64,000 nt of DNA from NCBI GenBank assembly GCA_947626415.1, contig CANQSA010000006.1, positions 1 through 64,000 on the forward strand, written 5' to 3'. Made by a program: the position numbers and the translations under genes. The DNA is from an uncultured Lachnospiraceae bacterium (GTDB taxonomy: Bacteria; Bacillota; Clostridia; Lachnospirales; Lachnospiraceae). Positions 57,991-64,000 of the stretch are shown here, piece by piece (the stretch's first letter is position 1; the number at the start of each line of letters is the position of its first letter). The notes below the pieces were generated by a model that was given only the letters and a program-made list of their open reading frames with translations, did no database searches and had not been told where the DNA came from.

Positions 57991-58025
57991 GAAATCAGAC
58001 GAAATGAGGCGTAGAGTATGAAAAA
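57991..58025 (+). repeat. Repeat B copy 1: duplicated gene-start segment
   Basis: A 35-bp sequence (GAAATCAGACGAAATGAGGC, then GTAGAGTATGAAAAA) identical to 59702-59736. In copy 2 its first half encodes the end of the surface protein at 58912 (NQTK, stop); here the same bases stand without that gene, so an ancestral upstream gene was probably lost. Confidence 0.85.
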
Positions 58026-58437
58026 TCGCATTGTTTATTTGATCATTGGTGCTGTGGCAATATGGATTACGGCTTGCCAGAGCAATCCGAATAGCGAAGC
58101 AATAATAGATGATCAGATTCAGATAAAGGATCTGACAGGAACCGTCTGTGCCATTGAGAATCAAGGGGATGAAATTGGCTCGGAGGGAACTCAGTTTACG
58201 GTAAAGCTGGAAAAGAAAGCGGATGATCGGAAGCAGGAATATGTAGTATTTCAGATGAAAACAGAAGAAGCTCCGGTATCTGTTCCAAGTAAAGAGAGAA
58301 TGTCACCGGGTGTAACCGTTGTCATTACTTATACAGGAGAATTGGAAGACTGTCCGGAAACTGCCCGGGGAAATGCAGAAAACAGCGAATGGTATTTTCT
58401 GGAAGAGGGACAGATACTTTCGATATATGCACAATAA
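58018..58437 (+). CDS. Small lipoprotein of unknown function
   Basis: A 139-residue protein with a lipoprotein signal (lipobox WITAC, Cys near residue 20) and a compact strand-rich domain (DLTGTVCAIENQGDEIG, FTVKLEKKADDRKQEYVVFQ, GVTVVITYTGELED) reminiscent of small OB or DUF3221-like folds. The ATG lies inside repeat B copy 1. No family assigned with confidence. Confidence 0.7.
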   Translation: MKNRIVYLIIGAVAIWITACQSNPNSEAIIDDQIQIKDLTGTVCAIENQGDEIGSEGTQFTVKLEKKADDRKQEYVVFQMKTEEAPVSVPSKERMSPGVTVVITYTGELEDCPETARGNAENSEWYFLEEGQILSIYAQ

Positions 58438-58501
58438 GAATTGGGCTGCCTATGTAAGGGATTTGAGCTGGATTTGGTACCGAAAGTAGAGAAAACAGAC
58501 C

Positions 58502-58849
58502 ATGAAAATAATTTTGAAAATGATTCTTAAAGACAGCATTTTATTTTTATTGCTCCCATTGCTTGGCTATCTATGTGCGGCAATCGGAGCTCCTACAGAT
58601 TGGTTTGGAGTACAGTATATGCTTATGATTGTATGGTATCCGGGCGTGGGAATGATTACGGGACTCCGGTATGGGCTGAAAGAAGAACATAGACAATTTT
58701 GGCTCCATCTGACAGTTTCTCTGTTGTTTGTGTTCTGCGTGATTCTAATTCCGCCAAGATTACCGATGTGGGAGCTTGCAGTTGTAATGCTGTGTTCTGC
58801 GACAGGTTACGGAATCGGACGATTATGGAAATGGCGAGTGCCAATCTAA
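58502..58849 (+). CDS. Small membrane protein
   Basis: A 115-residue protein with three to four helices (SILFLLLPLLGYLCAAIG, YMLMIVWYPGVGMITG, LTVSLLFVFCVILIPP, LAVVMLCSATGYGIG). A charged loop RYGLKEEHRQ sits between helices 2 and 3. No family recognised. It has no clear own promoter and probably belongs to one transcript with its neighbours. Confidence 0.65.
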   Translation: MKIILKMILKDSILFLLLPLLGYLCAAIGAPTDWFGVQYMLMIVWYPGVGMITGLRYGLKEEHRQFWLHLTVSLLFVFCVILIPPRLPMWELAVVMLCSATGYGIGRLWKWRVPI

Positions 58850-58911
58850 ACAGAAATCTATCAATTATTAGGGAGTTAAAGGAAGAAATACAAAGAGGAG
58901 CGAAACGGACA

Positions 58912-59718
58912 ATGAATAAGAACAAGTTTGCTGAGATTAATCTGTTGTTTCTGATCGTTTTGCTAATCTGTTCTCACCCGGTTTCGGTTATGGCAGGAAG
59001 CGGCAGTCAGAAAAATATAAAAGTAACACTGGAGCAGTTCTCTATTACAGAGAAGGATGGAGGATATCAGGTTGCAGCGGAATTTTCGGCAGGAGAAACC
59101 AGATATACCCTGGAAGCAGAGGCTCTTTTTTATTCATTTATGATCCATAATGCGTTTTTGGACGGAAAATATGTTGCAGATGTGAAAAAAGCTAATTATG
59201 AGATACAAGGGTTCAGCATTTGCACATTGAATGATACCTTTAACGCGGATTATACGATCAATGAGGACGAGGTATTGCTGAAACTGGTATTTCAGATCTC
59301 TGATACAGAAACCGCATATTGTATTCAGAAAATAAATAGAAATACAAACGATGGATTAAAACAGCTGCTTGCACATCCCAGCCAGATAATTGAAGACAGC
59401 GGAAATGAAATTGCCGGTTCTGCCTTATCAATAGAATTAAACTATTTGCGCGATATGGAAAGCATGGCACTGCCGGAAGATGACAATATTTCTGAACAGA
59501 CTACAGCGGAAGGCGAAACATTTGATGTGGAATATCATGATTATCAGGAACATGGGGAATGGGAAACTGCAGCGGAAGGGAATGCCGCGCCTGGAAGGGA
59601 GCAGGAAACAGATTCGGCAGACATCACAAAGATTCTTGTGGGCTGTGCCGTTGTTGCTTTAGCAGTCGGCGTGGGAATTGTGTTTTGCCTGCGAAAATTA
59701 AGAAATCAGACGAAATGA
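58912..59718 (+). CDS. Secreted protein with C-terminal membrane anchor
   Basis: A 268-residue protein with an N-terminal signal peptide (LLFLIVLLICSHPVSVMAGS), an extracellular domain (about residues 30-190; VTLEQFSITEKDGGYQVAAE), an acidic Thr/Glu-rich linker, and a C-terminal TM helix (ILVGCAVVALAVGVGIVF) followed by a basic stop-transfer tail RKLRNQTK. GAGGAG lies 11 bases before the ATG at 58912; longer in-frame starts overlap the previous gene and are rejected. Its last codons form the first part of repeat B copy 2. No family recognised. Confidence 0.7.
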   Translation: MNKNKFAEINLLFLIVLLICSHPVSVMAGSGSQKNIKVTLEQFSITEKDGGYQVAAEFSAGETRYTLEAEALFYSFMIHNAFLDGKYVADVKKANYEIQGFSICTLNDTFNADYTINEDEVLLKLVFQISDTETAYCIQKINRNTNDGLKQLLAHPSQIIEDSGNEIAGSALSIELNYLRDMESMALPEDDNISEQTTAEGETFDVEYHDYQEHGEWETAAEGNAAPGREQETDSADITKILVGCAVVALAVGVGIVFCLRKLRNQTK

Positions 59719-59736
59719 GGCGTAGAGTATGAAAAA
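59702..59736 (+). repeat. Repeat B copy 2
   Basis: Second copy of the 35-bp unit, spanning the stop of the anchored surface protein and the start codon of the following gene. Confidence 0.85.
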
Positions 59737-60130
59737 GATATATTGCTTTGTTTTAACAGTTTTAGAGATTATGATTTTTTCTGCAATCCTTTTAGTTATA
59801 ATCAAACATATCCCGCAAAAGTTTGATACGGAGAAAATCGGAAAAGAGGAGGTTTTAGTCAAAAATGTAACAGATTTTAAATGGGATACAATGTACATTT
59901 TTGCTCCATATTCTGATGATAAAAGTATAGAATCTTTAATAGGGGTACATGTAAAATCAAATTCGCTTCAGGACGATCAATGCATAGCGGTATTTTTAAA
60001 GGATGGAAAGCTTGTACACGAGCAGATGATAAGAATGCAGTATACTTCCGTTGATCCGTATATACAATACGACTCGAAAGCGTCTGTTAAAAATGATATA
60101 GATAGCGGATCGTTCATATTTACGCAATAA
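59729..60130 (+). CDS. Small membrane-anchored protein
   Basis: A 133-residue protein with an N-terminal TM anchor (about residues 4-26, FVLTVLEIMIFSAILLVIIK) and an extracytoplasmic domain with FKWDTMYIFAPYSDDKSIE and CIAVFLKDGKLVHEQMI. The FxWDxxYxFxPY segment looks like a conserved motif, seen in small clostridial surface proteins, but I cannot name the family. ATG within repeat B copy 2. Precedes the LytTR regulator by about 40 bp. Confidence 0.7.
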   Translation: MKKIYCFVLTVLEIMIFSAILLVIIKHIPQKFDTEKIGKEEVLVKNVTDFKWDTMYIFAPYSDDKSIESLIGVHVKSNSLQDDQCIAVFLKDGKLVHEQMIRMQYTSVDPYIQYDSKASVKNDIDSGSFIFTQ

Positions 60131-60172
60131 GAAGGCTGTTATGATATAATCCGGAATCAGGAGGATTTACAT

Positions 60173-60886
60173 ATGCGGATTGCAATTTGTGATGATGAGA
60201 TCCGGTTTGATGAGGAATTGCAGACAATTTTATGTGCGAAAGAAGCAGCCTGTGGGTTGAAACTGGATATTCATATTTTTACGGCAGCAGAAGATTTTTT
60301 ATATGAGATAGAGGAAATGCCCCCATATGACAGTGTTTTTCTGGATATTGAGCTGGGCTCTGAAAATGGGATCCGGATTGCGGAGCAGCTTCGGGAGAAA
60401 TATCCCGCGACGCTGATCGCATTTATTACCGGCTATCGGCAATATATCGACGATGTTTTTTCCGTACAGCCCTGTGGATTTATTCCGAAACCCATACAGC
60501 CCAAACGGGCGGTCCAGGTTTTGGAGACCATGATACGGCTTGCCGGAATAGTGCCGGTTTTTGAGTTCAGCCAGAATCGAAACCGGTATCGGATCCTGTT
60601 AAAGGATGTGTTCTATTTTATGAGTGATAAACGGCAGATCGTGATTGTGGGACAAGCCGGCGAACAGCGGTTTTACAGTAAACTGGATGAAGTGGAAGCG
60701 CAGGTTGGAAAACTGAGCGGCAGCTTTGTGCGGATCAGTAAATCAGTGATGATCAACCTGCAGTACCTGGTAAATCTGGATCAGGAAAAAGCAGTGTTGG
60801 CGAACGGTACGAAATGGATGGAATTCCGTATCAGTCCGCGGTACAGACAAGGCGTGCAAAGTAAATTTAAAGCGATGTGGAAATAA
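60173..60886 (+). CDS. LytTR-family response regulator (AgrA-like)
   Basis: A 237-residue protein with a receiver domain (IAICDDEIRFDEELQ; phosphorylation Asp in SVFLDIELGSENG; Lys in GFIPKPIQ) and a LytTR DNA-binding domain (DVFYFMSDKRQIVIV, SFVRISKSVMINLQYLV). LytTR proteins bind pairs of direct repeats. An extended -10 (TGA TATAAT, 60142-60150) and AGGAGG precede it. It is followed after 23 bp by a GHKL sensor, the usual quorum-type pair. Confidence 0.93.
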   Translation: MRIAICDDEIRFDEELQTILCAKEAACGLKLDIHIFTAAEDFLYEIEEMPPYDSVFLDIELGSENGIRIAEQLREKYPATLIAFITGYRQYIDDVFSVQPCGFIPKPIQPKRAVQVLETMIRLAGIVPVFEFSQNRNRYRILLKDVFYFMSDKRQIVIVGQAGEQRFYSKLDEVEAQVGKLSGSFVRISKSVMINLQYLVNLDQEKAVLANGTKWMEFRISPRYRQGVQSKFKAMWK

Positions 60887-60909
60887 AGGGTTTACGGAGA
60901 GGAAAAACT

Positions 60910-62271
60910 ATGCGGGAAATCGTCTTAGAGATTACAGTCTGTATTTTGCAGATGGTGGTTTTTACCATATACTTAAAGGAAATGCTTCCGTGGAAACGGT
61001 CTGTCTGGTGGATGCCGTTATGCTGGTGTGCGCTGCAGGCAGCAGGAGCTTTGGCAATGCAGTGGCCCGGGAATACCGTTGTAAACGAATTGGTCTGCGT
61101 TTTGGGAATGTGCGCGATTGCCGAATTTCTATGTTCGGGTTCCCGGAAACAGATTCTGTTTTTTACCGTTACATTTTATCTGATCAGTCTGGCGTTGAGC
61201 ATTTTGCTGGTTGGGAGCGTGATGAAGTCCGGGGGTTTGGATATCGGAACGCTGCAAACCCGTGTCGCCGTCATATATATTCTTATGATCGCAAAACAGG
61301 TGCTTATGCTTTTGTTGATCCCGCCCATTGCCCATATCCGAAAAAAGTATGGATCAGGAAGAATTGCATTAAAAAACTGGATCGGGATTTTACTGGTTTC
61401 AGGCGGGAGCTTTCTCGTTCTTTTCCTGATGGGGCTTGGCGGTATCGGTCAGGATAATTTTTCTGTTCCACAGATAGTGATGATATTGACGCTGATTGTC
61501 GTAAATCTGTTAAATTACTATTTTTACCGCGTATCCGTAGAAAAAAATCAGACGGAAATGGAAAATCAGATTTATGAGAATCAGATTTCCCTGTATCAGG
61601 AATGGTATCGCAGTATGCAGGAAAACCGGAAAGAAATGCGTGCCTTTCGCCATGATATGAATAATCATTTCAGCATCCTGCAGGAGCTTTGTGAGGCAGG
61701 GCTTGCGGGAGAAAACAGCCGGGACTGCCTGACGGAGATCAAGGCGTATATTCAGGGGATTACAATGGACGCTGCAGGCGGGCAGGGAAGCATTGAGTCC
61801 GGCAATCTGATCCTGGATGCGATGTTGAATCTGAAAAATCAGCAGGCGCAGGAAGCGGGGATTCAAATGAATGCGGAACTGCAGATCCCGGTCAATATGG
61901 GCAGCAATCCTGTCGATCAGGTGATCCTGTTTGGAAATCTTCTGGATAACGCGCTGGAAGCCTGCCGGGAGGCAAGGGAACAAAAACACGGGCCGCAGCC
62001 CTATATTTCCGTCAGGATCCGGTATGCGATGGGAAATCTGGTGATTACTATGGAGAATTCCTATGACGGGCACCTGGACGGAAAACAGGGAACGCCGGAT
62101 AACGGGCTGATGCTTCAGACGACAAAGAAAAAGGCGGGAACACATGGGATCGGTATGCAGAATGTCCGGCAGGTGGTTGAAAAATACCATGGAACATTGG
62201 AGTGGAGCGCGAAAGATGGCGTGTTCTATCTGGAAATCTTACTATATAATGCAGCAAAATACAGTTTATAA
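60910..62271 (+). CDS. GHKL-type sensor histidine kinase (AgrC-like)
   Basis: A 453-residue kinase with about six N-terminal TM helices (residues 1-210), a His-containing dimerisation segment FRHDMNNHFSILQEL (His about residue 248), and a GHKL ATPase domain (GNLLDNALEACREARE, DNGLMLQT, THGIGMQNVRQVVEKY). The six-helix plus GHKL layout is that of AgrC-like peptide receptors. No AgrB/AgrD-type gene was seen in the window. ATG 60910 follows GGAGAGGAAAAACT; an earlier in-frame start overlaps the regulator. Confidence 0.9.
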   Translation: MREIVLEITVCILQMVVFTIYLKEMLPWKRSVWWMPLCWCALQAAGALAMQWPGNTVVNELVCVLGMCAIAEFLCSGSRKQILFFTVTFYLISLALSILLVGSVMKSGGLDIGTLQTRVAVIYILMIAKQVLMLLLIPPIAHIRKKYGSGRIALKNWIGILLVSGGSFLVLFLMGLGGIGQDNFSVPQIVMILTLIVVNLLNYYFYRVSVEKNQTEMENQIYENQISLYQEWYRSMQENRKEMRAFRHDMNNHFSILQELCEAGLAGENSRDCLTEIKAYIQGITMDAAGGQGSIESGNLILDAMLNLKNQQAQEAGIQMNAELQIPVNMGSNPVDQVILFGNLLDNALEACREAREQKHGPQPYISVRIRYAMGNLVITMENSYDGHLDGKQGTPDNGLMLQTTKKKAGTHGIGMQNVRQVVEKYHGTLEWSAKDGVFYLEILLYNAAKYSL

Positions 62272-62272
62272 A

Positions 62273-62302
62273 TTGATTTTTTTGCCGATCATGTGATATA
62301 CT
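62273..62302 (+). promoter_or_regulatory. Probable promoter of the Fic gene
   Basis: -35 TTGATT (62273-62278), 18 bp spacer, -10 TATACT (62297-62302), followed by AAGGGAGGTG seven bases before the ATG. Confidence 0.6.
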
Positions 62303-62327
62303 ATAAAAATAAAAAGGGAGGTGCGGT

Positions 62328-63212
62328 ATGAATTATCTATCCGTCAAAGAAATCGCGGTGCTTTGGAATATGTCCGAGCGCAGCGTTCGGAATTACTGTG
62401 CACAAGGCCGCATTTCCGGCGCGTTTCTCACGGGCAAGACTTGGAATATCCCCGAAACTGCCGAAAAGCCCGAACGGAGCAATAAAAAAGCAACGGCACG
62501 CACCTTGCTTTCCGTTTTGCAAGAGGAAAAAAACGGACAAATCCGCGGCGGGATCTATCATAAAGTTCAGATTGAACTGACCTACAATTCCAACCACATT
62601 GAGGGCAGCCGTCTCACCCACGATCAGACCCGCTATATTTTTGAAACCGACACCATCGGCGCCACCGACGAGAGCATCCGCGTGGACGATATCATCGAGA
62701 CGACCAATCATTTCCGCTGTATTGATGCGATCATTGACGGCGCAAAGCTGCGATTGAGCGAGAAGTGGATCAAGCATCTGCACCTCCTGCTCAAAACCGG
62801 TACCGGCGACGCCAAAAAGGATTGGTTCGCCGTGGGCGATTACAAAAAGCTGCCGAACGAGGTCGGCGGCATGGGGACGACCCTTCCGGAGAATGTGTCC
62901 GCCGAGATGAAGCGGCTGCTTGCCGACTACAACGGCAAGGAAACCGTCACGCTTGACGATCTCCTTGAATTTCATGTGCGGTTCGAGCGTATCCACCCTT
63001 TTCAGGACGGCAACGGCCGCGTCGGACGGCTGATCCTGTTCAAGGAGTGCCTGAAGCATGACATCGTCCCGTTCATCATCGAGGACGAGATCAAGCTGTT
63101 CTATTACCGCGGACTGAAAGAGTGGCCGCAGGAAAAGGGCTGCCTCACCGACACCTGCCTTTCGGCGCAGGACAAGTTCAAGAAGTATTTGGAGTATTTT
63201 AGGATAGGGTAA
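62328..63212 (+). CDS. Fic family protein with N-terminal HTH
   Basis: A 294-residue protein. Residues 1-50 are an excisionase-like helix-turn-helix (YLSVKEIAVLWNMSERSVRN, TWNIPETAEKP). The Fic domain carries the complete catalytic motif HPFQDGNGRVGR (His about residue 223), so it can transfer AMP or another nucleotide to a protein hydroxyl. An inhibitory-helix motif (S/T)xxxEG is visible in NSNHIEGS N-terminal to the Fic core, the class II arrangement, so toxin and antitoxin functions lie in one chain. Base composition is GC-rich compared with the flanking signalling genes, suggesting acquisition. A long antisense frame covers it but is not real. Confidence 0.93.
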   Translation: MNYLSVKEIAVLWNMSERSVRNYCAQGRISGAFLTGKTWNIPETAEKPERSNKKATARTLLSVLQEEKNGQIRGGIYHKVQIELTYNSNHIEGSRLTHDQTRYIFETDTIGATDESIRVDDIIETTNHFRCIDAIIDGAKLRLSEKWIKHLHLLLKTGTGDAKKDWFAVGDYKKLPNEVGGMGTTLPENVSAEMKRLLADYNGKETVTLDDLLEFHVRFERIHPFQDGNGRVGRLILFKECLKHDIVPFIIEDEIKLFYYRGLKEWPQEKGCLTDTCLSAQDKFKKYLEYFRIG

Positions 63213-63244
63213 AATAAGGCGTCGCAAAGAAAGGAAGCGGAACA

Positions 63245-63970
63245 ATGCTTAAAATATCTATTTGTGATGATGAGGCCGGAGAGAGGAAAAAGATCGTGGA
63301 TAATCTCCGGGTTTACATAGCGGCACATAGTGAGCATGGTATCGAGTTTGACGTATATTCGTCCGCATTTGAAATGCTGGAAGCATTTGATAAAACAGGC
63401 GGTCCCGATATTGCGCTTTTGGATATTTGTATGCCTGGTATGCTGGGAACAGAATTGGCGCGGGATATTCTCCGCTTCAGTGAAAATACGGATATTGTTT
63501 TTCTGACGACCAGCTCGGATTATGCGGTTGACGCCTTTTCCATACATGCCGCAGACTACATCTGCAAGCCTTACACGCAGGAACAGTTTGACGCGGCCTT
63601 AGAACGGGTCATTACCATGCGTGAGCAAAAAACATGGATTCTGCTCCGCTGTGAGGGAGAATTGCACCGCATCGCGCTGGAAGATATTTTGTACATAGAA
63701 ACCAGAGACAAACGGCGTGTGTTTTCCCTTGCTTCCGGGAAAAAACTTTCTGTGTGGGTATTGCCGGCGCAGCTTCAGGAATGTATCATGGGCAAAAAAG
63801 GCATGATAATGTGCGGAAGTTCTTATATTGTCAATCTGAATCATGTCCGCTGTTTTTCCGGCCCGGATCTGCTGATGGATGACGAAACCCTCATTCCTGT
63901 TCCAAGGCGGTGCCGCTCTGAGCTAAAGCAGGCGTATTTTGATTTTTACTTAAAGGAGGCAGGAAACTGA
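63245..63970 (+). CDS. LytTR-family response regulator (second)
   Basis: A 241-residue protein with receiver (ISICDDEAGERKKIV; Asp in IALLDICMPGMLG; Lys in DYICKPYT) and LytTR domain (DILYIETRDKRRVFSL, MIMCGSSYIVNLNHVRCF). Only the domain layout is shared with the regulator at 60173. Its stop overlaps the start of the next gene (ATGA), expected to be its sensor kinase. Confidence 0.93.
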   Translation: MLKISICDDEAGERKKIVDNLRVYIAAHSEHGIEFDVYSSAFEMLEAFDKTGGPDIALLDICMPGMLGTELARDILRFSENTDIVFLTTSSDYAVDAFSIHAADYICKPYTQEQFDAALERVITMREQKTWILLRCEGELHRIALEDILYIETRDKRRVFSLASGKKLSVWVLPAQLQECIMGKKGMIMCGSSYIVNLNHVRCFSGPDLLMDDETLIPVPRRCRSELKQAYFDFYLKEAGN

Positions 63971-64000
63971 TGTCGGTGATTCAGATCATCACAATCGCCT
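63970..64000 (+). CDS. Start of a probable sensor kinase gene (partial)
   Basis: An ATG overlapping the regulator stop opens MSVIQIITIA, a hydrophobic start cut by the window edge. AAAGGAGG lies about 12-17 bases upstream. Identity as a GHKL kinase is inferred only from its position after a LytTR regulator. Confidence 0.5.
   Translation, partial: MSVIQIITIA

Noticed and set aside
62337..63245. 302-codon antisense ORF over the Fic gene
   Set aside because: The plus strand has complete HTH, inhibitory and HPFxDGNGR motifs and a good ribosome site; the antisense frame has no recognisable domain and arises from GC-rich codon bias.
1..64000. tRNA or rRNA genes
   Set aside because: No cloverleaf-like segment or rRNA core sequence was recognised in the gaps; a covariance search would be needed to exclude a tRNA fully.

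Overview
The window looks like a chromosomal segment of a Gram-positive anaerobe of the class Clostridia, most likely Lachnospiraceae. This rests on the gene set (DUF4080 B12-binding radical SAM protein, VanW protein, MutS2, YhaM-type exoribonuclease, LytTR/GHKL signalling pairs, YtrA-type GntR regulator, Nif11-like peptides), strong AGGAGG ribosome sites, TTGACA/TATAAT promoters and mixed base composition. This is inference; no rRNA or tRNA gene was seen. Most housekeeping genes are moderately GC-rich, while several accessory blocks (about 23.7-25.2 kb, 26.2-32.1 kb, 52.8-54.5 kb) are visibly AT-rich.

Layout. 0-0.9 kb: tail of a large protein resembling a type VII-secreted LXG toxin, a DUF4176 gene and a decayed Gln/Tyr-rich ORF. 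1-9.5 kb: metallophosphoesterase, radical SAM protein, endonuclease III, a 35-residue membrane microprotein, VanW protein, AIR-synthase-like protein, Lrp regulator, aminotransferase, TrmL. 9.5-14.1 kb (minus): sensor kinase, response regulator, MutS2. 14.2-17.8 kb: a trypsin/PDZ protein that seems catalytically dead, YhaM-like nuclease, RlmD-type methyltransferase. 17.9-18.9 kb (minus): an AbiF-like HEPN protein behind a structured leader RNA. 19-23.6 kb: calcium P-type ATPase, DinD, TrmO.

23.7-32.1 kb is a defence-like island: HigB-like toxin with an XRE/metalloprotease antitoxin and a perfect 23-bp operator, a DUF1848 protein, a Vsr endonuclease, a cytosine methyltransferase fused to a nuclease-like domain, a second cytosine methyltransferase, and an ApeA-like HEPN protein. 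32.2-39.4 kb returns to metabolism: glycerate kinase, DUF308 membrane protein, AlkD-like glycosylase, then a sulfur locus (cysK, O-acetylhomoserine sulfhydrylase, glutamate-cysteine ligase, a HExxH protein).

39.6-43.9 kb is the most striking part: a probable RiPP locus with a leucine-carboxyl-methyltransferase-like enzyme fused to a STAS domain, a radical SAM/SPASM maturase, and four precursors with Nif11-like leaders ending in a double glycine and cores carrying two Cys pairs. One precursor has lost 41 leader residues, and four hairpins sit between the first two. A YtrA-type regulator with an ABC transporter lies convergent to it. At 49.4-52.7 kb a membrane PP2C phosphatase and a STAS-kinase fusion follow, giving a second STAS module nearby. 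I propose, as inference only, that these form a phosphorylation switch that could act on the methyltransferase.

52.8-64 kb holds an AAA ATPase/nuclease, an Rpn-family nuclease, and a cluster of small membrane proteins and lipoproteins whose promoters and gene starts are duplicated (a 101-bp unit twice plus a partial copy, and a 35-bp unit twice). It ends in an AgrA/AgrC-like pair, a Fic protein with an N-terminal HTH, and the start of a second LytTR system cut by the window edge.
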